This document shows, in pieces, positions 54,301 to 62,296 of a stretch of DNA of 64,000 nucleotides. This DNA comes from Roseovarius arcticus (GTDB lineage Bacteria; Pseudomonadota; Alphaproteobacteria; Rhodobacterales; Rhodobacteraceae), in assembly GCF_006125015.1 (NCBI RefSeq), contig NZ_SZZN01000001.1, forward strand, positions 3,596,001 through 3,660,000. The letters run 5' to 3'. A program made the position numbers and the translations under genes. Under the pieces are notes generated by a model, which saw nothing but the letters and a program-made list of their open reading frames with translations, made no database searches and was not told where the DNA came from. Position 1 is the stretch's first letter; every line of letters starts with the position of its first letter.

Positions 54301-55621
54301 GGGTTGCCGCCGACACGGCGACCGAATTTCAATAGAGGTCTGGGACACCGGCATCGGCATCGCCGAGGATATGCTGTCCTCGATATTCGACGACTATTTT
54401 CGCGCGTCGGGCGGACCGACGAACGGCAGCTTCGGGCTTGGTCTATCCATAGCGCACCAGATCGGGACTTTGCTGGGAAGTCCGCCGGCTTTGCGCTCAA
54501 CGCTGGGCAAGGGGTCGGTCTTCTACATCGAAGTCCCCTGCGCGCGCGCCGCCAAACCCCGGCCAAAGCGACGAGAGGAACCGGCCGACAATGGCGGCGC
54601 GTGCCGTCCCGCCCGCGTCTTGCTGATCGAGGACGATATTTCCGTACACGAGGCGATCACCCTTTTGCTGAGCGCGGAGGGACATGACGTTTTCCCGGTC
54701 CGCACTCCAAAGGCGGCTCTGGAGCTGGTCACCATAGGTAAGCTGCACCCCGATCTGTTGATTTCGGACTACAATCTGCCCGGCAATATGAACGGCGTTC
54801 AGGCGGCCAAGGCCCTTTGCAAAAAGGTGGATCGCGCTGTCCCGGTGATTATCCTAACGGGCGATCTCAGGCTCACGGTCACGCGCGATATAGCCGAGAG
54901 CGGGTTCATGAAACGGGAAAAACCGTTGAAGGCAGATAAGCTGCTGTCCGACATCCGCAAAATTTGCGCCAAGCTTGAGCGGTCGCCGCCACCCACTGCG
55001 CCCGGCGCCGCGCCTGCCGCCGCCATGGTTTACGTGGTTGACGATGATCGGGCCGCGCGGGAGGCCATGCAGGTGTTGCTGGAACAGGCCGGATACAGTG
55101 TCGACGCCTTCGCCGATGCGCCGGCGTTCCTTGCATCTTACAAGCCGCGCAGCAGATGCTGTATCATCACAGATGTCCGCATGCCCGGCATGACGGGGCT
55201 CGAACTTCTCGCACAGATCGGGCAGACGGCAGGCGGCCCGCCGACAATCGTCGTGACGGGCAAAGGCGATATCTCGATGGCAGTCCAAGCGATCCGGGCA
55301 GGTGCAATCGACTTTATCGAAAAGCCGACCGCGCCGGATGCGCTCCTCGCCGCGGTTGACCGGGCGCTACGGCAGGCGGCAAGCCCTGCCGAAAAGTCAG
55401 CCCGGCAAATCGCCGCCGCCAGTCGGTTTTCGCGCCTCACAAAGCGCGAGCGCGAGGTCGCACAACTTGTCGTGGCCGGCCACGCCAACAAGGAGATTGC
55501 AGCACGACTTGGTATCAGCCAACGTACCGTCGAAACCCATCGCGCGGCTGCTATGAAAAAAGTGGGCGTCGAGACGATCTCTGACCTTGTCCGGCTGGAG
55601 ATGGCGGCGCAAGGCAACTGA
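51332..55621 (+). CDS. CheB-CheR-PAS-histidine kinase-REC-REC-LuxR hybrid signalling protein
   Basis: A 1429-residue soluble protein. The CheB methylesterase domain (about 20-205) has an intact triad in GASAGGLEVI, IQHLDPNHKS and LSGTGADGSVG. The CheR methyltransferase (about 230-490) has VTRFFRDTDHF, VPACSTGEEAYS and SCRNMLIYLE. A coiled coil covers about 660-740 and a PAS domain about 745-850. HisKA has ATSHNLRQPLQTL near 865, and the ATPase has NLVSNAIRY and DTGIGIAEDM. REC1 has LLISDYNLPG near 1145 and REC2 has IITDVRMPG near 1285. The C-terminal LuxR/FixJ helix-turn-helix spans about 1365-1420 (KREREVAQLVVAGHANKEIA). The start has AGGTGAAC upstream. Confidence 0.93.
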   Translation: MENESNPNTAHTQRSDKSALFPIVAIGASAGGLEVIRKLLNLMPANTGCAFVIIQHLDPNHKSMMVDLLARDTTMAIVQATHGMVIEPNCIYVIPPQHFLSVCDGELRLLQPEPPHRVHLPFDFFLRSLAAESGPRAIGIVLSGTGADGSVGLTAVDEAGGLVIAQVPSEAAYDGMPLNAIETGVVAQILPLADIPAALIEYAANVAIDPHRGPGPSQPVDDEPLAAIVELLRGRTSQDFSHYKKGTLMRRIGRRMSILAIDSINNYIDKLRHDRSECQVLAKYLLIHVTRFFRDTDHFQDFARYVSPELVRKSTQGGPIRVWVPACSTGEEAYSIAMLLLDEFAAAGRRPELKIFASDVSPEAIAFCRSGLYPPSIAADVPPERLAKYFARESGGYQVTEALRNTVTFTVQDLLSDPPFSRLDLVSCRNMLIYLEAGEQEKVLHLLHYALREDGYLWLGSAESIGNLAQHYQRVQGTKHIYRRIGHGRLRARDTALSISSFARAFLPRSARTGDSDRSSLGAAVQRRLLEISAPATVVVDSMGQALYFFGPTDRYLRIAEGIPGDNISTMLRNGLSIKYHAAIRQAKRDQDTTIVMGARMRLDGADFAVQITVRPMEHKGDALLLVSFSDEPADQAPQSSEPPVLARHDDDLKQELEITRRELDEALRDLEASNQDLVEFTEEAGMLNEEFMSTNEELEATREELQSLNEELTTSNNQLQETLEERDKTASDLHNILTSSDIATLFLDADLNIRYFTPAAVPLFKLIPSDIGRPLADLSISFGGVDLIADARRVLAGQTSVKRDVVNSMDVWFLCSLSPMRSQGDSIDGVVVNLADISDLAAAKEKAELANVGKSRFLAATSHNLRQPLQTLSLVLGAMKRQIRNNKALALLNRAEASLSVMATMLNTLLNINQLEAGVISPKFAEFPVNGLLDTIKEEFAEEMADKGLKWRVVPCGLTIRSDRLLLTDMVRNLVSNAIRYTETGSVLLGCRRHGDRISIEVWDTGIGIAEDMLSSIFDDYFRASGGPTNGSFGLGLSIAHQIGTLLGSPPALRSTLGKGSVFYIEVPCARAAKPRPKRREEPADNGGACRPARVLLIEDDISVHEAITLLLSAEGHDVFPVRTPKAALELVTIGKLHPDLLISDYNLPGNMNGVQAAKALCKKVDRAVPVIILTGDLRLTVTRDIAESGFMKREKPLKADKLLSDIRKICAKLERSPPPTAPGAAPAAAMVYVVDDDRAAREAMQVLLEQAGYSVDAFADAPAFLASYKPRSRCCIITDVRMPGMTGLELLAQIGQTAGGPPTIVVTGKGDISMAVQAIRAGAIDFIEKPTAPDALLAAVDRALRQAASPAEKSARQIAAASRFSRLTKREREVAQLVVAGHANKEIAARLGISQRTVETHRAAAMKKVGVETISDLVRLEMAAQGN

Positions 55622-55678
55622 CGGCGCAGGATAACGTCCAGACCAAAACGGCTCGACACATGAATTTCACCGGGACCA

Positions 55679-56158
55679 ATGAGATGCGGCCCGACGAGAC
55701 CTCATCTCAGGCCCCTTAAGATAATACCGGTCGTGGCCGTCTACGTTCGCGATGCCGAACAGGCATCGGATGAACGCGACGTGGGCCTTTGCCGGTGCCG
55801 CTGCGGATTTGGCTTCATTGCGCTCTTTGTCGAGAAACGCGGTGTTGATGGCTTCAAAGGTGTTCTCGACCGCCTAGCGCGGTCAGTCCCTCACCTTTTG
55901 GAAATCCTCAGTGTGCGGGATGACAAGGGAGCCAGCCTGCACATCCTTGGCACGGGAATAGATACCGCGACGCCGACGGGAAAGCTCGTGCTGACAGTCT
56001 TAGGGGGGATCGCGGTGTTTGTGCGCGAGATGATGCTGGAACGTCAACGAGAGGGTATCGCGGTGGGAATAGGGCCGACGATCATTGCCAAGGAGCTAGG
56101 GATAGGCCGTGCATCGGTCTGCCGGATAGTAGGTGACCGCGCGGAGCAGGCAAAGTAA
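55679..56158 (+). pseudogene. Decayed serine recombinase (Tn3-type resolvase/invertase)
   Basis: The open frame retains LDRLARSVPHLLEIL, a GKLVLTVLGGIAVFVREMML core and a C-terminal helix-turn-helix (TIIAKELGIGRASVCRIVGD), which are the middle and end of a resolvase. The catalytic N-terminus (the Y-x-R-V-S region) is missing or scrambled. The frame reads AVYVRDAEQA and a compositionally odd CRCRCGFGF, suggesting frameshifts. Not expected to be active. A second copy of its last 41 bases lies at 62929. Confidence 0.65.
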
Positions 56159-56488
56159 TAAGCTGGGCTAAATGGTTTTGGTAAAGGTTAGCTAGGCAGA
56201 CCTAGATGGTGTCGGCACGAAGTGATCGTAAGATTACTGGTGACCTCAGGTGCACCAGAACTGGGGTCATTCTCAAGGCGAGCCCCTGCTCGCCCGCGTC
56301 CCAACTCCCGCAGGCTCGTCCTATTCACCAATTGCCGGGATTGAAAACCTAACCCCTGTCCGAACACTGCCCCAAATTTGACAAGATGTATTTCTAGCCT
56401 GTCGGCAAGCCAATCAAAGGTGGGCGCAGGCTAAGATTCCGGCGCGTGCCTTGTTAAAAGCAATTAGTTTTGGCACGAGGCAAAGCGA
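56159..56488. other. Spacer at the left edge of the glycan island
   Basis: About 330 bases with no gene I can support. A GCGAGC/GCTCGC short hairpin lies near 56279-56295. This stretch marks the junction between the recombinase relic and the methyltransferase gene. Confidence 0.4.
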
Positions 56489-57373
56489 ATGAACAAAATG
56501 ACGTCGAATAATGCGATTGCAACTGAGTGGATTGTCGAGGAAACAGACTGCCCTCTCTGCGGCAGTTCCAGCGCCAAGGACACCCCCTACAAACAGCCAC
56601 CCTTTGCAATCAAGACCTGCCGCACTTGCACGCTGTCGTTCCTCAGCCCGCGCCTTGCCGCCGAGGAAGCCCACCGGTTTTACCAAAACGACGCCTATTT
56701 TTCGGGTGGCGACGGCACATCGGGATATGAAGACTACGAGGTGCAGGAAGATAGCCTGAGAGCGACGTTCAGAAAGCTTCTCAAGACGCTTGATAGTCAA
56801 GGAGCCTGTGGCGGTACGTTGCTCGAGGTCGGATGCGGGCCTGGATACCTTCTGGACGAAGCGCGGGACTATTTCATAGATCGTGCTGGGGTCGAACTTT
56901 CAAATGCTGCGGCGCTCAAGGCGCAAGCGCGTTCGAATGCCAAAATTTACCTTAGCGTCGACGAGATTGACGATTTACCAGCTTTCGACTGTATTATCGC
57001 AACTCATGTCATTGAGCACATCTACGAACCGGTAGAGTTTGTGCAAAGCCTTGCAAGACGCCTTAACCCAGGTGGCAGTCTCATACTGGCCGCCCCTCAT
57101 ATGGGCAGCATTTTTCGGCATGTAATGGGGCGGCGCTGGCCATCTTTCAAATACCCCGAACATGTTACGTTTTATGACCAGAAAACGCTGCCGGACCTTT
57201 TGCGCCGCGCCGGACTTGAGGTAGTGGAACAAGTGTCTTACCCGCATGTGTTCCCGCTGTCGTTGGTCCTGTCAAAATTAGGCATCAGTGCAGGTCCTTG
57301 GGCTGACAAAGTCAGCGTCACGCTGCCTGCAACCACGATCAGCTTCAGAGCTCAACTCCAGAGCGTGAGATGA
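56489..57373 (+). CDS. Class I SAM-dependent methyltransferase with N-terminal zinc ribbon
   Basis: A 294-residue enzyme. Two cysteine pairs (CPLC near 18 and CRTC near 42) form a probable zinc ribbon, as in sugar C-methyltransferase-like proteins. Motif I LLEVGCGPGYLLDEA is near 111, and ATHVIEHIYEPVEF near 170 plus LNPGGSLILAAP near 192 complete a Methyltransf_23 domain. Substrate is unknown; a sugar or lipid-linked glycan is likely from the neighbours. ACGAGGC upstream is the ribosome-binding site. Its stop overlaps the next start by 4 bases. Confidence 0.82.
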   Translation: MNKMTSNNAIATEWIVEETDCPLCGSSSAKDTPYKQPPFAIKTCRTCTLSFLSPRLAAEEAHRFYQNDAYFSGGDGTSGYEDYEVQEDSLRATFRKLLKTLDSQGACGGTLLEVGCGPGYLLDEARDYFIDRAGVELSNAAALKAQARSNAKIYLSVDEIDDLPAFDCIIATHVIEHIYEPVEFVQSLARRLNPGGSLILAAPHMGSIFRHVMGRRWPSFKYPEHVTFYDQKTLPDLLRRAGLEVVEQVSYPHVFPLSLVLSKLGISAGPWADKVSVTLPATTISFRAQLQSVR

Positions 57374-58389
57374 CCGTAATGCCGATATTGTCGATCATCA
57401 TCCCTGCCTATCATGAGCAAGAGGGTATTGAGGAGGCGCTTAGACATATCCGCGCTTGCGCTGAGCCGCTCTGCACCGTTGAATACATCATTGTGGATGA
57501 CGGATCGACGGATCAGACATGGGATGTAATCGAGTCTCTGGCCGCTACTCAAGATCGTGTGCGTGGGGTTCGGCTGTCGCGCAACTTTGGCAAAGAAGCC
57601 GCAATTTCGGCCGGCCTGAATGCTGCGCACGGGGATGTGGTTGTCACGATTGATGCAGACCTACAGCATCCACCGAGTTTGCTACCGGAAATGTTCTCCT
57701 GTTGGCAGGCGGGTGCAAAAGTCGTCAATACCGTCAAGCGGACGCGTGAAAGCGAAGGGCGGATAAAGGCGTGGATGACACAACGCTATTTCGGGCTGTT
57801 CCAGCGTTTAGCCGGTATCGATGTTGGAAATGCGTCCGACTACAAGATGCTTGACCGTGAAGTGGTCGAGTGTCTTAAACAACTTCCCGAGCGCGAACGT
57901 TTTTATCGCGGCCTAGTTGGCTGGGTCGGATTTGAACAAAAGACATTGATGTTTGACGTGGCACCGCGCATTGCGGGTAGCGGTAAATGGTCCGCAACCA
58001 AGCTGATTGGTCTCGCGTTGGACTCCATCGTCTCGTTCAGCACGGTGCCCATGCATCTGATGACTATTCTCGGTACGGGTTTTGCTGCACTTGCTATCGC
58101 GCTTGGAGCGCGTACCACATGGCTGTGGTTATCCGGTAGCGCCGTGCCCGGATTTGCGACCGTCATTCTGCTCTTGATCGTCATCGGCTCAGTACTGATG
58201 ATCGGTCTGGGCATCATTGGGGTCTATATTGCCAAGATATATGAAGAAGTTAAGCAGCGTCCGGGCTTTATCGTCCAGCAATCGACGCCGTTGAATTCTC
58301 TAAACTACGATAGCGATAGAGATCAAATGGCCCCACAGAAACGGGCACGTCGGAGCGGTCCCGAACTTGTTCAAGAAGCATCTTGCTAA
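57370..58389 (+). CDS. Family 2 glycosyltransferase, polyprenyl-phosphate sugar synthase type
   Basis: A 339-residue GT2 enzyme like GtrB/DPM1. Nucleotide-sugar site: IVDDGSTDQTWDVI near 40 and TIDADLQHPPSLL near 96 (DxD). GNASDYKMLDREVVECL and ERERFYRGLVGWVGF follow. Two C-terminal TM helices (FAALAIALGARTTWLWL, VILLLIVIGSVLMIGLGIIG) anchor it in the inner membrane. It would load a sugar onto undecaprenyl phosphate for the GT-C enzyme next door. The final 40 codons overlap the converging GT-C gene by 122 bases. Confidence 0.88.
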   Translation: MTVMPILSIIIPAYHEQEGIEEALRHIRACAEPLCTVEYIIVDDGSTDQTWDVIESLAATQDRVRGVRLSRNFGKEAAISAGLNAAHGDVVVTIDADLQHPPSLLPEMFSCWQAGAKVVNTVKRTRESEGRIKAWMTQRYFGLFQRLAGIDVGNASDYKMLDREVVECLKQLPERERFYRGLVGWVGFEQKTLMFDVAPRIAGSGKWSATKLIGLALDSIVSFSTVPMHLMTILGTGFAALAIALGARTTWLWLSGSAVPGFATVILLLIVIGSVLMIGLGIIGVYIAKIYEEVKQRPGFIVQQSTPLNSLNYDSDRDQMAPQKRARRSGPELVQEASC

Positions 58390-59968
58390 GGGGCGTCAGA
58401 TATTTGTCCTGACGCCGATGCACCACGAAAAGCGGTGCCGCGGTGTCCAGTGCGCGAACGGTCGTGCGCAGGTCCTCAGCACTTCGCAAACCCAAAGGCG
58501 TGCCGTAAAAGCGTACTGGTGATTTGCGTCCTGTCATAAAATTTAACTCGGGATCCATGGGCAGCGTCATCAGCGGTTCATCCACTCTCGCCACCGTGTC
58601 GATGGTTTGGACCATGCGTCGGTATGTTTCGGCGTCTGACGGCTGTATCCGGAGGCCAACGCGCGGCAGGGCCGCAGGTTCATTTGCGGGCGCGCGCAGG
58701 CCTGCAACCGTTCCTGAAAGGCCACGCTCCAACGGCTGCCCGGCTTGGAACACTACCATATACGCGGACAAAGCAATCAGCGTCACAGTCATTACCTGCC
58801 CTGGTCGCGCCATAAGAAGTGCCAGGAAAACGGCAGGTAGAGCAAAAAAGAGATAGATGGGGATCTGATAATGCAGCGCGCTTACAGACCAAAACACGGC
58901 CAGGATGACAGGCGCTGGCACTTTTTTGTCGCGCCACATCAGCCATGTTGCGAGCACACCAAGAAAGGGGACCGACGCGACCAACGCAATCCAAGCACCG
59001 CCAGACAGAACTGATGTAAAAAATGCACCCTGCGTTACATTCTGCCAGCCCAAGCTAAGCACCTGGCCGAAACTTGCTTGATTGATGAATTCCTGTCCAT
59101 TGATTATCAGAGCCGTAAAGAAGATGTCTGAAATCCAATAGGAAAAGGCACCTTGCTGCATGGCTACGACGGCGAGTGGTAGACCGGACATTAAAAATCC
59201 CACGGCAACCAGTGCGCTTGTGCGACCCGCAACGGCCCACGTCATGCGCGCTCTAAATGTGACAAGTATTAGTAAGGCCAATGGCCAGATGCCCGCCCAG
59301 ATCATTCCGAACATTTGCTGCTTTGATGCGATATAGACTAGCACCCCGATAAACGCTGTCGAGCCGATCAATAGTCCGGGGAGACGTCCACCACTTTCGT
59401 CCTCGGCGTTTTCCGACAAAAGCACGCAGATCAGGCCAAGCGCTAGAAAAACGCCGCTGAGTTGCCGTGTAAAAAAGCATAAGCCAAGAATTGCTCCAGC
59501 AACCAGTAAGCGGGTCGCTGATTTGATAGAGCTCTTCTCAAGAAGCAAGCATAGCAGAAAAAACGATCCCAACGCGTGCCAGTTGGCACTAGGGTTGGGA
59601 AACTGGATAAACGAGAATGCGGCGACCGTGATTGCGCCTGTTAGGGCCACGGTGCTGCCTGCTGGAGCCAGAAGTTTATAGGCGACCGCACATTGTAGCA
59701 CCGCTATGGCGACCAACGGATACCGGAGGCTCAGTAGGTCTTCTCCAAAAAGTTGGAATGCCCAGATATTAAGAAGGTTTCCATAGCCTCCATGCAGGTC
59801 AATCAGGTCACGGTGTAGGACATCGCCGGCAAGGGCACGCTGCGCGACATAAGCGTAAACGCCTTCGTCCACTGGCCACCAAAACTGATCATGGTACCAG
59901 TATAGCAACGCGCCAATACTCGCGATAGCAACAAGCAATGGGCCGACATGTGCGCGTGCGTCAGTCAT
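58268..59968 (-). CDS. GT-C (family 39/ArnT-like) membrane glycosyltransferase
   Basis: A 566-residue protein with about 11 TM helices. The first periplasmic loop contains FWWPVDEGVYAYVAQRAL near 30, with the acidic pair characteristic of GT-C enzymes that use polyprenyl-phosphate sugars. A globular C-terminal part follows after about residue 440. The start at 59968 is chosen; the frame is open further upstream but that part lies inside the neighbouring flippase-like gene. Its 3' end overlaps the GT2 gene by 122 bases in opposite orientation. Confidence 0.82.
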   Translation of the reverse strand: MTDARAHVGPLLVAIASIGALLYWYHDQFWWPVDEGVYAYVAQRALAGDVLHRDLIDLHGGYGNLLNIWAFQLFGEDLLSLRYPLVAIAVLQCAVAYKLLAPAGSTVALTGAITVAAFSFIQFPNPSANWHALGSFFLLCLLLEKSSIKSATRLLVAGAILGLCFFTRQLSGVFLALGLICVLLSENAEDESGGRLPGLLIGSTAFIGVLVYIASKQQMFGMIWAGIWPLALLILVTFRARMTWAVAGRTSALVAVGFLMSGLPLAVVAMQQGAFSYWISDIFFTALIINGQEFINQASFGQVLSLGWQNVTQGAFFTSVLSGGAWIALVASVPFLGVLATWLMWRDKKVPAPVILAVFWSVSALHYQIPIYLFFALPAVFLALLMARPGQVMTVTLIALSAYMVVFQAGQPLERGLSGTVAGLRAPANEPAALPRVGLRIQPSDAETYRRMVQTIDTVARVDEPLMTLPMDPELNFMTGRKSPVRFYGTPLGLRSAEDLRTTVRALDTAAPLFVVHRRQDKYLTPLSKMLLEQVRDRSDVPVSVGPFDLYRYRSLENSTASIAGR

Positions 59969-60941
59969 ACTGCTTTTCTTTTCTACGGCTTTGCAAAACG
60001 AAAAATGCCGTGCCCAACCCGGCTGCGATTGTTTGCGTGACCCCGAACATAAAGGCCATAGCAATGGCGGTAGACGCACCAAGACCAACCGTTGCAAAAG
60101 CACCGATGGCTGCAAGTTCACGCGTTCCCCAACCACCGACGGAAACTGGCACAGAAGCGGCAAGCAGCACAGCAGGAAAGAGAACAAACAGAGCACCAAT
60201 ACTGACAGACACCGGTTGATCTTGCAGGAAGATAAACGCAATACCAATCGAGACGAGGTGCGCGGCTACCGAGAGCGCGATAGCCTCGCTAACAAGAGCC
60301 TTGGGCCGTGACCCGTTGGCAGAAAGGACACGTTCTCCTCTCCGCCACCTCACCAGCGAAAAGACGACAAGCCCCGAACACATGGCACATAAAAGGAAGA
60401 CGCCCCACAAGGGAATAAGCTGTGGTGCAATAAATGTGCCAATAAGAACGACCGAACCGAGTGATGCAAGGCCTATCACGCGGTCAAAAACACCGACGGT
60501 GACCGCGGACTTTAGCGAAAGCCCGTATCTGCGCACCAGCCATACGCGCCCCACATCGCCGGCCAGAGATGTCGGGAAAAGCATGTTTGCGAGGGTTGCG
60601 CCAAAGGTAAGGCGGTTTGCATCCTGCAGCGATATCGCTGCGCCAGCAGCGTGCGTAATGCGCGCAAAACGCCAGGACGTCAGTAAGATGATAACTAGAT
60701 GCAACGCCGTCATCACGGCCAATGTGTATGCCGACATTTGGGCGAGATGGCTTTGGACTTGAGACGTATCAACAATGCTGAGTACACAGACAACGAGCGC
60801 CAAAAACGCCACTAGACGCAAGACGGTCCGCCAGTGTGTGGACGATTTTGGCTTTGCATTTGCTGATGCAGTTGGCAGGCCAGATCCGAAAAGCGACAGC
60901 CCCAGCTGCCGCTTCTTGGAATTTTTCTGATCCTCTGACAT
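59961..60941 (-). CDS. Flippase-like / lysylphosphatidylglycerol synthase TM-domain protein (UPF0104)
   Basis: A 326-residue membrane protein with about eight TM helices and a short basic N-terminus. The family motif TFGATLANMLFPTSLAGDVG then RVWLVRRYG near 112-140 and SVGGWGTRELAAIGAF near 265 are clear. Such proteins often accompany lipid-linked glycosylation genes and may move or modify lipid carriers. It overlaps the GT-C gene start by 8 bases and should be co-expressed with it. Confidence 0.8.
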   Translation of the reverse strand: MSEDQKNSKKRQLGLSLFGSGLPTASANAKPKSSTHWRTVLRLVAFLALVVCVLSIVDTSQVQSHLAQMSAYTLAVMTALHLVIILLTSWRFARITHAAGAAISLQDANRLTFGATLANMLFPTSLAGDVGRVWLVRRYGLSLKSAVTVGVFDRVIGLASLGSVVLIGTFIAPQLIPLWGVFLLCAMCSGLVVFSLVRWRRGERVLSANGSRPKALVSEAIALSVAAHLVSIGIAFIFLQDQPVSVSIGALFVLFPAVLLAASVPVSVGGWGTRELAAIGAFATVGLGASTAIAMAFMFGVTQTIAAGLGTAFFVLQSRRKEKQYD

Positions 60942-60963
60942 GCAGGACGTACACATTCTACGC

Positions 60964-62022
60964 TCAATCGTTCGGTGCGATGTCCAGCGTCTTTTGTATC
61001 TTTGGTTTGCGCAACTTCCAGATCTTGCTGTCGATCATATAGTGGTGGAAGTTCACGATCTGATAAAGCACGATCGTCGCGGATAGCCCGGCAAAGAAAA
61101 GCCAGTCCAGTGTGCGCAGTATACCCCAGTAGATGACACCAGTAATCGCAACACCCACCAGCAGATAAAGCCAGATCCGCCCGTTTTGTGAGATATAGGA
61201 CAGGAATCTAGCATTCGGATCGACCCCATCGGCAAAGCGCTTGTTATTATACATCCACACAAAGAGAATATACTGCGCGTTGTGCCAGATGTTGATCATC
61301 AGCCAACCAAGCGTGATGTCGCTTGTGGCAATATAGGCCAGATAGAAAATCGCGAAATGCGTCATCATGTACATCGTGTGCACGATCGCCAGACGCCCTT
61401 CGACCGCAGCCCTCAGACGAGAAAGTATCCAGTAGGTCAGCAAACCAACCGCGATATAGCCAGAGGCATCAGCGATTTGTGTTGGTACTGGTAGAGACCA
61501 TAACTCCATCCCGATGAAAGTTGGGTGCTGTTCTGCGGAACGTGCAAGGATACCGAAAACCGGAATTGAGTAAAAAATAGCCTGATCCAGCCAGCCATCT
61601 TCGTATAGGCCGTTTTTATCCCGACCACGGTATGCGCGGGAGATACCCCAGCTTTGACGCGTGTAGTGATACCACTGCCAATAAAAATAGATTGTCACCA
61701 CTACCCACAGACCAAAGACCCACACGACGCCTAAAGTCGCAACAATCACAATCGGCAACAACCCTACCATCAGGAACCTGTGCTCCTGAAAGCTTTCCTT
61801 GTCGAAACATATACGTGTGAAGGTCGAGATTACGTGGTGATAGCCCAAGAACCACAGATCAAGGACTAGGATTGGATAAAAGAGCGAAGGTTCGTACGTT
61901 ATAACCAAACCGGTTATGCATGAGAGAGCCAATAGTCCAAAAATGAAAACGGCATCGAACTTCGCGTTACGAATCCATGGAAGATCCGCGTAGAAATTTG
62001 TCGGCGTTGCTGTATCGGTCAC
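60964..62022 (-). CDS. Histidine-rich multipass membrane protein, unknown function
   Basis: A 352-residue protein with about eight TM helices. Histidines lie at membrane edges in LGYHHVISTFTRICFD (about 60), QEHRF, WYHYTRQSWG (about 117), HFAIFYL, INIWHNAQYI (about 248) and VNFHHYMIDSKIW (about 330). That spacing resembles membrane di-iron or carotenoid-cleaving (Brp/Blh-like) enzymes, but I cannot assign a family. It begins the minus-strand unit of three overlapping or closely spaced genes that ends with the GT-C transferase. A lipid- or glycan-modifying oxygenase is one reading. Confidence 0.65.
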   Translation of the reverse strand: MTDTATPTNFYADLPWIRNAKFDAVFIFGLLALSCITGLVITYEPSLFYPILVLDLWFLGYHHVISTFTRICFDKESFQEHRFLMVGLLPIVIVATLGVVWVFGLWVVVTIYFYWQWYHYTRQSWGISRAYRGRDKNGLYEDGWLDQAIFYSIPVFGILARSAEQHPTFIGMELWSLPVPTQIADASGYIAVGLLTYWILSRLRAAVEGRLAIVHTMYMMTHFAIFYLAYIATSDITLGWLMINIWHNAQYILFVWMYNNKRFADGVDPNARFLSYISQNGRIWLYLLVGVAITGVIYWGILRTLDWLFFAGLSATIVLYQIVNFHHYMIDSKIWKLRKPKIQKTLDIAPND

Positions 62023-62040
62023 TGTTAATTTTCCTGCAAT

Positions 62041-62084
62041 TTTGTGCCGTTTTTCGACACGTCTTTGTGCCGTTGTTCGACACG
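62041..62084. repeat. Tandem 21-bp direct repeat, each unit itself an imperfect palindrome
   Basis: Copy 1 at 62041-62061 and copy 2 at 62064-62084 differ at one base (TTTGTGCCGTT then T or G, then TTCGACACG). Within each, GTGCCG and CGACAC are inverted with one mismatch. The rest of 62023-62296 holds no supported gene. Multiple terminal repeats of this size are a feature of IS21-type elements; a regulator-binding site is the alternative. Confidence 0.5.
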
Positions 62085-62296
62085 ATTATCTAGAGCATAG
62101 CGGTAAAAAGCGGCAAATTTTGGGCAGCAAGTAGCGTGCTGAGAAACTTAATTTCGGTTTTTCGACTTCTTTCAGCCAATGCATTCGCCAGTCTCTTCGC
62201 CCATTCAAACTGGCCACTGACACCTACTAGATGTTTGACCCCACGGTTTTATGGCACGAACCTTTCAAAGGAGTGTAAGGAAGCCGTGCAGCAAAA

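Noticed and set aside
62041..62084. CRISPR-like repeat
   Set aside because: Only two units with a 2-base gap, no spacers and no cas genes anywhere in the window.
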